Source: Acetobacter thailandicus
GTDB lineage: Bacteria; Pseudomonadota; Alphaproteobacteria; Acetobacterales; Acetobacteraceae
Reading direction: 5' to 3'
DNA: 64,000 nt
Assembly (NCBI RefSeq): GCF_011516655.1
Contig: NZ_WOSV01000005.1
Coordinates: forward strand, 1-64,000
Shown here: positions 17,852 through 27,019 of the stretch, in pieces
How positions within the stretch are numbered: the stretch's first letter is position 1
Layout: the number at the start of each line of letters is the position of its first letter
The notes under the pieces: generated by a model
What the model was told of the DNA's origin: nothing
The model's database searches: none
Seen by the model: only the letters and a program-made list of their open reading frames with translations
Position numbers and translations under genes: made by a program

Positions 17852-18453
17852 GCGGACTTCCTCAAAAAATATATCCTGTTGTTGACACCGCCCGCTGGGT
17901 TGATCGTCTGGGCGGAGCAGGTGCCCGTTTCATTCAGCTGCGCGTAAAAGAGCTGGAGGGTGAGGCGCTGCGTGAGGAGATTCGTCAGGCGCATATTTTT
18001 GCCCGGACTCATGGTGTTTGCCTGGTGTTGAATGATTACTGGCAGATCGCACTCGAAGAGGGGATAGACTATATACACCTTGGGCAGGAGGATCTGGATA
18101 CAGCCGACCTCGCGGCTGTACGTAAGGCGGGTATTCGTTTTGGACTGAGTACACACAGCCACGAAGAGCTTGACCGTGCCCTGTCATTTAAACCTGATTA
18201 TGTGGCTCTTGGCCCGATCTGGCCAACACGCCTGAAGAAAATGGCTTTTGGTCCTCAGGGTGTTGCAAAGCTGACTGAGTGGAAGAAGCTGATCGGTGAC
18301 CTGCCACTTGTTGCTATTGGCGGGGTGGCGTTTGAGGGGCTTAAGCCTTGTCTTGATGCCGGTGCTGACAGTGTTGCTGCGGTGTCGGCATTTACACAGC
18401 ATGCTGACCCGGAGGGGCAGATTAAACGCTGGCTGACTGAAGCCGGCGCTTAA
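17848..18453 (+). CDS. thiE: Thiamine-phosphate synthase
   Basis: Joins the thiazole phosphate to HMP pyrophosphate to give thiamine phosphate. The 201-residue protein starts with GTG inside the thiG stop. Family blocks: F-I-Q-L-R-V-K near residue 30, L-V-L-N-D-Y-W near residue 57 (family N-D), H-L-G-Q-E-D-L-D near residue 74, G-L-S-T-H-S near residue 95, G-P-I-W-P-T (family G-P-i-f-p-T) and A-I-G-G-V-A. Several positions differ slightly from the E. coli form but the pattern is intact. thiC and thiD, needed for the HMP half, are not in the window. The stop overlaps the convergent gene by four bases. Confidence 0.93.
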   Translation: MSGLPQKIYPVVDTARWVDRLGGAGARFIQLRVKELEGEALREEIRQAHIFARTHGVCLVLNDYWQIALEEGIDYIHLGQEDLDTADLAAVRKAGIRFGLSTHSHEELDRALSFKPDYVALGPIWPTRLKKMAFGPQGVAKLTEWKKLIGDLPLVAIGGVAFEGLKPCLDAGADSVAAVSAFTQHADPEGQIKRWLTEAGA

Positions 18454-19298
18454 TCTGCAGCTGCGTTTCTGAACTTTTCTGGCACGGCTGTCGCATTTTT
18501 GAGGGTGTTGAGAAAGTCGCGGGAAACGCCATTTTGTTTTAGCATATTGAGCGTTACATTAACCGAGGCCGTGCCGCATTCGCGCATCTCATGAGCAGGA
18601 AGATTATCCTGGAGCACTAAAGTAAGGCTATGTTCTTTCGCGTTCAGCCATAGTAAAAAGGAAAACGGAGCTATTTTTTTTGACTGTTTATCCCAGTAAT
18701 TAGTTCTTATATTAAGGCAGTCGCAACATTCGTTTTCTGTATCATCCATCTCCTTGATATACTGTGTTTTAAAGAGTGCCAGTATTTTGAGAGTGCTCTG
18801 TGTCGATCTGATAGACCTGTCTGTTGTTTTATAATTTTGGGGTTTGTTGCCAATTAGGTTTTTGGGCAGGACTGCGAACCAGTCCACGCGTTCTCCGGTT
18901 TTTAAGTCATAAACGAGAGAATACTGATTATACTCAAACTCAGGTGCCCACTCGCAGGTTGAGTTTTCAAAAACGACATAACTGAGATAACGAGGGCCAG
19001 CCATGGTGACTGATATATTACGAAACCAGTTATCAGCACCTGTTCCAGATTCTTCGCGGCAGCTAAGAAGGCTCTCTTTGAATGTTTTGTCGTTGAGAAT
19101 GATATCTTTTCGTATTTTATCCAGAACTGCATTATTTTCAGCCGGTAGAGGGAAGTTGTTGATATTTTTCGCAAAATCGGGCTGAGCTTTAAGTTTCAGA
19201 GAGGGCATTGTGGCTGCCTGCGTGTTAAAACAACACGCCGCAGCCATTGATATATGGATGCAAAATACTCTGGCCTGTTTGCAAAGCATGTTTTTCAT
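18450..19298 (-). CDS. Secreted cysteine-rich protein of unknown function, faintly DUF3298/RsiV-like
   Basis: A protein of about 282 residues with a Sec signal peptide (hydrophobic C-I-H-I-S-M-A-A-A-C-C-F-N followed by T-Q-A-A), so it is probably periplasmic. The chosen ATG has AGGACA six bases upstream; the TTG at 19313 is less likely. The mature part holds six cysteines, three of them in N-E-C-C-D-C, which suggests disulfides. The stretch Y-L-S-Y-V-V-F...Y-D-L-K-T-G-E-R-V-D-W looks like the strand pattern of DUF3298 domains found in RsiV-type proteins. The gene is visibly richer in A+T than its neighbours thiE and recG, which may mean later acquisition. No function can be named. Confidence 0.7.
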   Translation of the reverse strand: MKNMLCKQARVFCIHISMAAACCFNTQAATMPSLKLKAQPDFAKNINNFPLPAENNAVLDKIRKDIILNDKTFKESLLSCREESGTGADNWFRNISVTMAGPRYLSYVVFENSTCEWAPEFEYNQYSLVYDLKTGERVDWFAVLPKNLIGNKPQNYKTTDRSIRSTQSTLKILALFKTQYIKEMDDTENECCDCLNIRTNYWDKQSKKIAPFSFLLWLNAKEHSLTLVLQDNLPAHEMRECGTASVNVTLNMLKQNGVSRDFLNTLKNATAVPEKFRNAAAD

Positions 19299-19322
19299 GT
19301 GTTGTCCTGACAATGCCCTGGT

Positions 19323-21464
19323 TTACCCTCCGGAAAAGAGGCGTGCGGCATCTGCTTTATTGAATAACGTCAACAGAATATTAAGCGGAGGGGAGAGTGA
19401 CGCCTGATGCTCAGAGGCGCAGCGTTTAAATAAATAACCGGCTTCTTTATGTGCCAGGTCAAGCAGTTCATCGAACAGATCTTCCTGAGCTATGCGGTAT
19501 TCAGGCAGGCCTGACTGGCGGTGCCCTGTGGCATCCCCTCCGCCACGCAGGCGAAAATCTTCGTTGGCAATGATAAACCCATCTTCTGTGTCACGCAGAC
19601 AGTTCAGGCGCCGGCGTGCTGTCAGGCCGAGCTTATCATCGTGCAGCATGAGGCAGTAAGAGGCTTCGCTGCCACGCCCAACGCGCCCGCGCAGCTGGTG
19701 TAGCTGAGCAAGCCCAAAGCGTTCAGCATGTTCAATAACCATAATTGTTGCCGCCGGTATATCGACGCCCACCTCAATGACTGTCGTAGCAACCAGCAAA
19801 CGGGTATTGCCCCGGGCAAATTCATCCAGCTCTTTTTCGCGCACCGCAGTGTCCTGCTGCCCATGGGCCAGGCCGGTGTGCGGGCCAAAACGTGCGCTCA
19901 GCTCTGCGTGGCGTGCCTCGGCTGCGGCGATATCGAGGGCTTCACTCTCGCTTACGAGCGGGCAAACCCAGAAAATCTGTGCCTTTTTTGCCAGTGCACG
20001 TTCAAGAGCATCAAGGATATCAGGCATTGTGCTGATGCTGTGCAGAGATGTCCGTACAGGTTTACGGCCTGCCGGTTTGCCTTCAAGCCGGCTTGTCTGC
20101 ATGTCACCAAAGCGTGTCAGCAGAAGTGTGCGGGGAATGGGTGTGGCGGTCATGACCAGCATGTCAGCCTCATGACCTTTTTCAACCAGGGCAAGGCGTT
20201 GCTCAACACCAAAGCGATGTTGTTCATCAACAACAGCCAGAGCCAGGTCAGAAAAAGATACTCCCTCCTGCATCAGTGCATGCGTGCCAACTGCCAGAGG
20301 AGCCGATCCGTCAGCAATGCTTTGCAGCACTGTTTTGCGGGCTTTGCCTTTGACTGAACCAGAAAGATAGGCAACCGGAACGGATGTCAGCCTGCTAAAA
20401 GTTTTCGCATGCTGCCGTGCCAGAATTTCAGTGGGGGCCATCAGGGCTGCCTGCGCCCCGGCCTCGACAGCTCTGAGCATGGCCAGCAGGGCAACCAGTG
20501 TCTTACCCGCGCCGACATCGCCCTGGAGCAGGCGATTCATGCGGTGCGGAGCCGCCATATCATGCTCTATTTCGCTGAGTACTTTGCTTTGCCCCGGGGT
20601 TAGTGCATGACCAAAAGTTTCCAGGGCCTGTTTTTGTAAAATCCCGGTTCCTTTAATGATACGACCAGGCCTGTGCTGAGAGGCGCGTTGTGCGATACGT
20701 GTTGCCAGCTGGTCAGCCAGCAGTTCGTCACAGGCCAGGCGTGCGCGGGCAAGCGCATATTGCTTGCGCCATGCGTCACCGCTTTCACTACCAGGAATGT
20801 TGTCAGGAAAATGGACCTGATTCAGTGCGGTGATGAAATCAGGCCAGTGGTGTGATGAAATCAGACTGGTTTCATGCCATTCAGGCAGGCCTTCAGGTAT
20901 CAGTGAGAGCGCATGTACCATGGCCTGTCTGACCTGCCCGCTGAACAGGCCTGCTGTAAGTGGCCAGACAGGGTCAAGACGTGGAATGCGCCCGGCAGAA
21001 CGGGCCGGCAAAACATAGTCCGGAGCTGAAATGCAGAGCTTATCATGAAAGAATTCAGCTTTACCTGAGACGACAATATCCTCCCCCTCAGCAATCTGTT
21101 TCGCCTGCCAGGGAGAGAAGAAGGCGACCTCAAGCACGCCGGTCCCGTCATACAGGGTAACACGCCATGGCTGGCGGGTGCGCGGAGTCGGTGCGCGTAT
21201 GGTTTTGATAGTGCCTGTTACTGTGACAATGTTGTCTGGTTTTATTTCTGCCAGCGGCGGGGCAAGGCGGCGGTCTGTAATGCTGTCGGGCAGGCAGAAC
21301 AAAAGGTCGATGACCCGCGAACCTCTGGCGATACGTCTTATAAGCTTGCCGCGTGCAGCACTGACGCCAGACAGGCTTTCAGGCGGAGCCAGTAAGGGGG
21401 CAAGTCTTGTCGTGCTGACAGATGCGTGAGAAGACTCAGTTATGACAGGGACAGGACTGGACAC
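19323..21464 (-). CDS. recG: ATP-dependent DNA helicase RecG
   Basis: Branch-migration helicase that remodels stalled replication forks and Holliday junctions; 713 residues. The N-terminal wedge/OB domain is present (V-T-V-T-G-T-I-K near residue 78), then the helicase core: L-Q-G-D-V-G-A-G-K-T, A-P-T-E-I-L-A-R-Q, V-V-D-E-Q-H-R-F-G-V, M-T-A-T-P-I-P-R-T, and the C-terminal T-T-V-I-E-V-G-V-D and Q-L-R-G-R-V-G-R-G motifs. It diverges from sdhE and mfd, an order typical of alphaproteobacteria. Length is normal and all motifs are intact. Confidence 0.97.
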   Translation of the reverse strand: MSSPVPVITESSHASVSTTRLAPLLAPPESLSGVSAARGKLIRRIARGSRVIDLLFCLPDSITDRRLAPPLAEIKPDNIVTVTGTIKTIRAPTPRTRQPWRVTLYDGTGVLEVAFFSPWQAKQIAEGEDIVVSGKAEFFHDKLCISAPDYVLPARSAGRIPRLDPVWPLTAGLFSGQVRQAMVHALSLIPEGLPEWHETSLISSHHWPDFITALNQVHFPDNIPGSESGDAWRKQYALARARLACDELLADQLATRIAQRASQHRPGRIIKGTGILQKQALETFGHALTPGQSKVLSEIEHDMAAPHRMNRLLQGDVGAGKTLVALLAMLRAVEAGAQAALMAPTEILARQHAKTFSRLTSVPVAYLSGSVKGKARKTVLQSIADGSAPLAVGTHALMQEGVSFSDLALAVVDEQHRFGVEQRLALVEKGHEADMLVMTATPIPRTLLLTRFGDMQTSRLEGKPAGRKPVRTSLHSISTMPDILDALERALAKKAQIFWVCPLVSESEALDIAAAEARHAELSARFGPHTGLAHGQQDTAVREKELDEFARGNTRLLVATTVIEVGVDIPAATIMVIEHAERFGLAQLHQLRGRVGRGSEASYCLMLHDDKLGLTARRRLNCLRDTEDGFIIANEDFRLRGGGDATGHRQSGLPEYRIAQEDLFDELLDLAHKEAGYLFKRCASEHQASLSPPLNILLTLFNKADAARLFSGG

Positions 21465-21532
21465 CGGAGAAACTCAGGCCTTTGCTGGGCAGCTGACAGA
21501 TGGAACTGCCAACGCTATAGGACATCAGCATT

Positions 21533-21835
21533 ATGAACCACAATGATAGTAACATCATGACAGAAAATGATCCACTCGTTGCACGTCGTCGCAGGCTGAT
21601 CTTTCGTGCTAACCACAGAGGTACTTTTGAAACCGATATTATAATCGGTGATTTTGTAAGAGACACTGTGGCTACCATGACAGAAGCAGAACTGACCGAT
21701 ATGGAAGCTGTGATGCAGATGCCAGACCCTGAACTGACAGACTGGCTGTTTGGACGATTGCCTTTGCCCGCAGAGAATGTGAACCCTATGTTGCGCCGCA
21801 TGGTTGAGAGCTGCCGTGCCAAAAATAACGGATAA
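21533..21835 (+). CDS. sdhE: SdhE-type FAD assembly factor (DUF339)
   Basis: A protein of 100 residues or slightly fewer that helps attach FAD covalently to the flavoprotein subunit of succinate dehydrogenase. The diagnostic R-G-x-x-E motif is seen as H-R-G-T-F-E-T-D near residues 28-35, and D-x-E-L-x-D-W-L-F-G lies in the C-terminal half. A later ATG at 21557 is an alternative start. The gene is seven bases from mfd and divergent from recG, matching the conserved alphaproteobacterial order. Confidence 0.92.
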   Translation: MNHNDSNIMTENDPLVARRRRLIFRANHRGTFETDIIIGDFVRDTVATMTEAELTDMEAVMQMPDPELTDWLFGRLPLPAENVNPMLRRMVESCRAKNNG

Positions 21836-21841
21836 ATAGTA

Positions 21842-24800
21842 ATGACTGCACAGGCAGGCTCAGAGCGTCAGGTTGTTTCTGTATGGGGTGTGACAGAAGG
21901 CTATGATGCCTTTTTGCTGGCCCGCAGAGCGAGAGAGCATAAAAACGTCGTTTTACATGTTGCCCGTGATGATGCCGCCGTTGCCCGGCTTGCTGATTTG
22001 CTGGCTTATGTGGCTGATGATGTTGAGGTTCTGCGTTTTCCGGCCTGGGACTGCCTGCCTTATGACCGGGTGTCACCTAACCCGGCCCTGGTTGCTGAGC
22101 GGGTAGCAACACTTACGCGCCTGCTTGAGCCAGCCGGAGGGAAACCCCGGCTTGTGCTGACAACAACAGCTGCCCTTGTGCAGAGAGTATCACCCCGCAG
22201 TACGTTCGAGGGGCAGTCTCTTGCCATAAAGCAGGGTGAGAGCCTCGATCAGGAATTTTTGTGTGAGCTGCTGGTTGCTAATGGCTATACCCGCACTGAC
22301 ACCGTGATGGAGCCGGGTGAATTTGCCACCCGTGGTGGTATTTTCGATTTGTACCCTGCAGGTGCATCAGAGCCGGTCAGGCTTGATTTGTTCGGTGATG
22401 AAGTTGAAAATATCCGAACATTCGACCCGGGCAGTCAGCGCTCAACCGGCCACCTGACAGAGCTTACGCTGCGGCCTGTTTCTGAGCTTTCTCTCGATTC
22501 CGACAGTATTTCACGTTTTCGTACAGGCTGGCGCGATGTGTTCAGTCCTGCTGCAGCATCTGATTCTCTTTATGAGTATGTTTCTGAAGGCAGACGCTAT
22601 CCGGGCCTCGAGCACTGGCTGCCACTTTTCCATACAAATCTTGAAACCCTGTTTGATTATCTGCCGGGGGCTTCAGTCTCTCTCGATTATCAGGTGGGTG
22701 AAATACTTCATGCACGCCTTGAGATGATCGAAGATCATTATCAGGCGCGCCGTCAGCCTGTGCGCGAAGGAGAAACACCTTACAGGGCTTTGCCGCCACA
22801 TTTGCTTTATCTTGATCAGAAGGGGTGGGATGCTGCTCTCGCCCGTTTCCCCTGTGTGACATTAAGCCCGTTTGCTATGCCCGATGGTGCCAGTGGCCTC
22901 GATGTCGGTGGCCGCCCTGGTAAAATGTTCTCTAAAATCGTTGCAGGTGCTGAGCGCGAGCAGGTTTTTGGCCTTCTGGGTGAACAGGTGCGCGAGTGGG
23001 GTGAGGTGAAACGCCGGGCTTATGTCACAGCCTGGACGCGTGGTTCACGCGAACGTATTGCGACTTTGCTGCGCGAGCATGGTGTGACCAGCCAGAGTTA
23101 TGACAGCTGGGCTGAGGCAAAAAAAGCAAAACCTGGTGTGGTGGGATTGCTCACTCTGGGGCTGGAACGCGGCTTCGTTGCTGACAATATGGCCTTTGTT
23201 TCAGAGCAGGACCTGCTGGGTGAGCGTATTGGCCGTCCGCCGCGCCGCCGCCGCCGTGCTGATGAACTGATTGCTGAGGCAGGCGAAATTACTGCCGGTG
23301 ACCTCGTTGTGCACCAGGATTATGGTATCGGCCGTTATGATGGTCTTGAGACTGTAAGTGTTGGTGTTGCGCCACATGACTGCCTGCGTTTGCTTTATGA
23401 CGGAAATGAAAAGCTTTATCTGCCGGTTGAGAATATTGAGCTGCTGAGCCGCTTTGGTTCTGACCAGGCCAGTGTACCGCTGGATAAGCTGGGAGGAGTA
23501 GCCTGGCAGGGTCGTAAGGCGCGTATGAAGCAGCGCATTCGCGATATGGCTTCTGATCTGATTCGTACAGCTGCAGCCCGTGCAATGAAGGAGGCACCGG
23601 CTCTCGCACCGGCCGAAGGGCTGTGGGATGAGTTTTGTGCACGTTTTCCTTTTGTTGAAACAGATGATCAGGCCAGGGCGATTGCCGATGTTCTGGAGGA
23701 TATGAACTCTGGTCGTCCGATGGATCGCCTGGTGTGTGGAGATGTTGGGTTCGGCAAGACCGAGGTTGCATTACGCGCCGCCTTTGTGGCTGCGATGTCG
23801 GGCGGGCAGGTGGCTGTTGTTGTGCCGACAACCCTGCTGGCCCGCCAGCATTATAAAACCTTTCTCTCACGTTTTGAGGGCTTCCCTGTTAAGGTCGCAC
23901 AGCTTTCGCGTATGGTGACAGGTAAAGAGGCAACACAGGTTCGTAAGGGTATTACCGACGGTTCAGTGAATATTGTCATTGGTACTCACGCGCTGCTGGC
24001 AAAAACCGTACAGTTTACTTCTCTCGACCTGCTGATTATTGACGAAGAGCAGCATTTTGGTGTTTCGCACAAAGAGAAACTGAAAGCCCTGCGCGAGGAT
24101 GTCCATGTGCTGACACTCTCAGCCACACCGCTGCCGCGCACATTGCAGCTGTCCCTCTCCGGTGTGCGGGAGATGAGTCTGATCGCCACCCCACCGACTG
24201 ACAGGCTGGCCGTACGCACTTTTATCATGCCGTTTGACAGTGTGGTGATCCGTGAAGCAATTCAGCGGGAGCGTTTCCGGGGGGGGCAGATTTTCTGTGT
24301 TGCACCGCGCATAGAAGACCTTGACCATCTGGCAAAGCGCCTGGCAGAAATTGTGCCGGACGCTCGTATGGTTCAGGCTCATGGCCGTCTTAGCCCGACG
24401 GAGCTTGAGCAGGTCATGACAGAGTTTTCTGATGGCCGGTATGATATTCTTCTTTCAACTAATATTGTTGAAAGCGGGCTGGATATGCCTGCGGTGAATA
24501 CGCTCATTATTCATCGTGCAGATATGTTCGGTCTGGGGCAGCTCTATCAGCTGCGCGGGCGTGTGGGGCGTGGTAAGCAGCGTGGTTATGCATATCTGAC
24601 ATGGCCACAAACGCACGTACTTTCAGCTTCTGCACAGAAGCGTCTCGAAATTATGCAAACGCTTGATACGCTGGGTGCAGGCTTTACCCTGGCATCGCAC
24701 GATCTTGACCTGCGTGGTGCCGGTAACCTGCTGGGTGACCAGCAGTCAGGTCATGTGCGCGAGGTCGGGATAGAACTTTATCAGCAGATGCTTGAGGATG

Positions 24801-25309
24801 CCGTGGCTGAGCTGCGTGCTGATAAAGAACGCAAACGCGCTGAGGACAGAGACTGGACCCCTAACATTATCGTCGGTCTGCCTGTTCTTATTCCTGTTGA
24901 GTATGTGCCTGACCTGCCTGTCAGGCTGGGACTATACCGGCGGATCAGCGGTCTTGCCAGTGATGCAGAACTTGAGGCGATGGAGGCTGAGCTGGTTGAC
25001 AGGTTTGGTCCTGTCCCAGCTGAAGTGAAGAACCTGCTTGATATTGTTGATCTTAAACGTCTGTGCCGTAGTGCCGGTGTTGAACGTGTTGAGGCCGGGC
25101 CAAAAGGTATGGTGCTTCAGTTCCGTAAAAATCAGTTCTGTGACCCGCAGGGGCTGGCAGGATGGATGAACCGCTGGAAGGATGGCACAGTCAGGCTGCG
25201 TGCTGATCATAAACTTGCGGTGGTGCGCGAGCTGACAAATGTACAGCGTATTGATCTGGCGCGGAGGGTTCTGCGTGATTTTGCACGCCTGGCAGAGAAA
25301 AATTCTTAG
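21842..25309 (+). CDS. mfd: Transcription-repair coupling factor
   Basis: Translocase that removes RNA polymerase stalled at lesions and recruits UvrA; 1155 residues, normal length. The N-terminal UvrB-like region includes R-G-G-I-F-D-L-Y-P near residue 163; the RNA polymerase interaction (CarD-like) domain is near residues 480-560 with V-H-Q-D-Y-G-I-G-R-Y-D-G-L; the RecG-like motor carries V-C-G-D-V-G-F-G-K-T, V-V-P-T-T-L-L-A-R-Q-H, D-E-E-Q-H-F-G-V, S-A-T-P-L-P-R-T and Q-L-R-G-R-V-G-R-G; the TRCF C-terminal domain follows. Its repair partner gene uvrC is also in this window. Confidence 0.98.
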   Translation: MTAQAGSERQVVSVWGVTEGYDAFLLARRAREHKNVVLHVARDDAAVARLADLLAYVADDVEVLRFPAWDCLPYDRVSPNPALVAERVATLTRLLEPAGGKPRLVLTTTAALVQRVSPRSTFEGQSLAIKQGESLDQEFLCELLVANGYTRTDTVMEPGEFATRGGIFDLYPAGASEPVRLDLFGDEVENIRTFDPGSQRSTGHLTELTLRPVSELSLDSDSISRFRTGWRDVFSPAAASDSLYEYVSEGRRYPGLEHWLPLFHTNLETLFDYLPGASVSLDYQVGEILHARLEMIEDHYQARRQPVREGETPYRALPPHLLYLDQKGWDAALARFPCVTLSPFAMPDGASGLDVGGRPGKMFSKIVAGAEREQVFGLLGEQVREWGEVKRRAYVTAWTRGSRERIATLLREHGVTSQSYDSWAEAKKAKPGVVGLLTLGLERGFVADNMAFVSEQDLLGERIGRPPRRRRRADELIAEAGEITAGDLVVHQDYGIGRYDGLETVSVGVAPHDCLRLLYDGNEKLYLPVENIELLSRFGSDQASVPLDKLGGVAWQGRKARMKQRIRDMASDLIRTAAARAMKEAPALAPAEGLWDEFCARFPFVETDDQARAIADVLEDMNSGRPMDRLVCGDVGFGKTEVALRAAFVAAMSGGQVAVVVPTTLLARQHYKTFLSRFEGFPVKVAQLSRMVTGKEATQVRKGITDGSVNIVIGTHALLAKTVQFTSLDLLIIDEEQHFGVSHKEKLKALREDVHVLTLSATPLPRTLQLSLSGVREMSLIATPPTDRLAVRTFIMPFDSVVIREAIQRERFRGGQIFCVAPRIEDLDHLAKRLAEIVPDARMVQAHGRLSPTELEQVMTEFSDGRYDILLSTNIVESGLDMPAVNTLIIHRADMFGLGQLYQLRGRVGRGKQRGYAYLTWPQTHVLSASAQKRLEIMQTLDTLGAGFTLASHDLDLRGAGNLLGDQQSGHVREVGIELYQQMLEDAVAELRADKERKRAEDRDWTPNIIVGLPVLIPVEYVPDLPVRLGLYRRISGLASDAELEAMEAELVDRFGPVPAEVKNLLDIVDLKRLCRSAGVERVEAGPKGMVLQFRKNQFCDPQGLAGWMNRWKDGTVRLRADHKLAVVRELTNVQRIDLARRVLRDFARLAEKNS

Positions 25310-25397
25310 AGGGTATTATTAGGTTGATTTTGTTAAATTTTTAATGATAAAAATTATCAGAAGAAATCAATACTCTGATATCTGTCGTGATCTGGTA

Positions 25398-25458
25398 CAG
25401 GCGAGCTGTCTGTCAAATATCGCCTGCCTAAAGAACAGGCGGAGGGCTCTGCCTGTTC
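25398..25458 (+). promoter_or_regulatory. Leader with three mutually exclusive helices before a lipoprotein gene
   Basis: Three perfect helices can be drawn from overlapping segments: CAGGCGA (25398-25404) with TCGCCTG (25420-25426); CGCCTG (25421-25426) with CAGGCG (25436-25441); and GAACAGGC (25433-25440) with GCCTGTTC (25451-25458). The middle helix excludes the other two, as in attenuator or riboswitch leaders. It ends 24 bases before the ATG of the lipoprotein gene at 25483, just upstream of a CAGGAA ribosome binding site. No T-tract follows the last helix, so control at translation or mRNA stability would be likelier than termination. Confidence 0.5.
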
Positions 25459-25482
25459 GTTGGTACAAAACAGGAATACATT

Positions 25483-25920
25483 ATGAAGTATGTATTAAAA
25501 GGTGGTGTAGCAGCCTTTGTTCTGGGGGCACTGGTCGTTTTGCCAGGCTGTCAGTCTGCAAAGCAGGCAGTTGCTGCTAAAGAAGATCACCTTGCGGCGG
25601 CAGGTTTTCTTGATAAGCCCGCTACGACAGCAGCACAAAAAGCGATGCTGGCCCGTCTTCCGGCACATCATTTTGTCAGTCGTGTTAAAGGTAAAGACGT
25701 TTACTATGTCTATGCTGACCCGGTCGTGTGCGACTGCCTGTATGTTGGCAATCAGGCTGCCTATGATCGCTACCAGCAATATGCTCAGACAAAAGCATTG
25801 CTGAACGAGCAGGCAACAACAGCACAGACATATGAAGATGCGCAGTGGAACTGGAACGAATGGGGCGCATGGGATTCTCCATGGGGACCAGGTTTCGTTG
25901 GCTATGGCCCCGGCTGGTAA
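25483..25920 (+). CDS. Putative lipoprotein of unknown function
   Basis: A 145-residue protein with a lipoprotein signal: hydrophobic V-A-A-F-V-L-G-A-L-V-V-L and lipobox L-P-G-C ending at about residue 23. The mature part has a V-V-C-D-C-L-Y-V-G segment with two close cysteines and a tail rich in Trp, Gly and Pro (W-N-W-N-E-W-G-A-W followed by G-Y-G-P-G-W). I do not recognise a family. ATG 25483 is preceded by CAGGAA. The unusual leader upstream suggests regulated expression. It is convergent with the next gene, with a shared terminator-like hairpin between them. Confidence 0.8.
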   Translation: MKYVLKGGVAAFVLGALVVLPGCQSAKQAVAAKEDHLAAAGFLDKPATTAAQKAMLARLPAHHFVSRVKGKDVYYVYADPVVCDCLYVGNQAAYDRYQQYAQTKALLNEQATTAQTYEDAQWNWNEWGAWDSPWGPGFVGYGPGW

Positions 25921-25943
25921 GCCCTGATATAGTCGCAGGTGTT

Positions 25944-25974
25944 AAAAAAGGGGAGATTTTCTACCCTTTTTTTA
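25944..25974. terminator. Bidirectional terminator between convergent genes
   Basis: AAAAAAGGG and CCCTTTTTTT pair around a loop of about ten bases, giving an A-tract, a G/C core and a T-tract on both strands. It lies between the lipoprotein stop at 25920 and the stop of the convergent gene at 25972. Confidence 0.7.
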
Positions 25975-26895
25975 TTTGATGGGTAGGGGAATACCGTTAA
26001 CGGTCAGTATACCGCCAGACCAGGTTGCGTTCCATGAGTTGCCACCATCAGATTCGCGATGACTGACAAAGCGGGCCATAACGAGTGCAGCAGCAAGCTT
26101 AAGCTGGCCAATAGCGCGCACTTTCTGAATGAGGCTCTCAATATTTTGTATTTCCAGATGACCTTCTGCCGAGGTTGCATCGACATTACCCGTTAATACG
26201 GCTGAGCCATGACCACCCAGGGTGATGTCGCTATTTTGTGCACTTAAATCCGATATTGTAACGTGAACAGCCGGAGCTTCTTTTGTTTTGCCACCGATAG
26301 CAGCCATCAGTCCTGGCAGCTCGGAAGAAGGCAGAGAGAAGGCCGCATGTGCTGATTCGGGGAGGAGATCCTGGTTGGCAATGTTTTTATAGGCCAGCCC
26401 CTGCATAGCCAGTGAAGCAGCTGCATTGCCTTCGCCGGTTTTACCCGACAGGGACAGTGCTGCTGAGCTCAGGCTGATACCAGTTTTCTGGTGGCTGATA
26501 GAAGCGTTGCTCCATGTCAGGTTATAAGACTGACCAGCCTCAAGGCCGGTTGCAATGGCCTGTCCCTGTTTTTTTAGCCATGCTGAACAGGCGGCATTAT
26601 GGTGCCCGACCATAGCTGAAACCAGCAGCAATGATGCCGCATCTGCCTGATCCTGCAGGTCAGTCGCAGAGGCCGCGGCTGAAATCGTGTAACTCATCTC
26701 TCCTATAGAGAGAGAGGTTTTGTGATCCGGCGTGGAGATTGTGGAAGAGGTATATGTAATATTTTTATCAGTAACCTGCTTGCCGCCGTGATTGACAATA
26801 GCGCACGCAGCCGGTGGGGCTGCAAACGTACGCGGTGAGAAAGCCACGCTCACAAACGTGAGAGAGGCAAGGGGGAGGATGTGGCGTGTTTTCAT
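25972..26895 (-). CDS. Secreted protein of unknown function, possibly DUF2125-like
   Basis: A 307-residue protein with an N-terminal signal peptide ending near A-F-S-P-R-T-F-A-A, so it is probably periplasmic. The mature region alternates short beta-like segments and is rich in Ala, Ser, Thr and Gly; the tail reads W-S-G-G-I-L-T-V-N-G-I-P-L-P, resembling the ending of DUF2125 proteins of alphaproteobacteria, which have no defined function. Two cysteines lie in the mature part (near residues 31 and 102). The family match is weak and by eye. It is a single gene, divergent from the BASS-type transporter. Confidence 0.65.
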   Translation of the reverse strand: MKTRHILPLASLTFVSVAFSPRTFAAPPAACAIVNHGGKQVTDKNITYTSSTISTPDHKTSLSIGEMSYTISAAASATDLQDQADAASLLLVSAMVGHHNAACSAWLKKQGQAIATGLEAGQSYNLTWSNASISHQKTGISLSSAALSLSGKTGEGNAAASLAMQGLAYKNIANQDLLPESAHAAFSLPSSELPGLMAAIGGKTKEAPAVHVTISDLSAQNSDITLGGHGSAVLTGNVDATSAEGHLEIQNIESLIQKVRAIGQLKLAAALVMARFVSHRESDGGNSWNATWSGGILTVNGIPLPIK

Positions 26896-27019
26896 TTGGT
26901 GTAAGGGTGGCTCAAGCAGGCGCCTGGTGCAACGAGTTTCTGGAGGCGGAAATTTTTTGTATTATGCGTTTTTTGCATAGCCCATGTTCTGAGCTCTGGA
27001 TGTGAAAGTATGAAGTCAC

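Noticed and set aside
23289-23870. A 193-residue minus-strand open frame opposite mfd
   Set aside because: It is antisense to the conserved Mfd core, composed of low-complexity Gln/Pro/His/Arg stretches, with no family resemblance.
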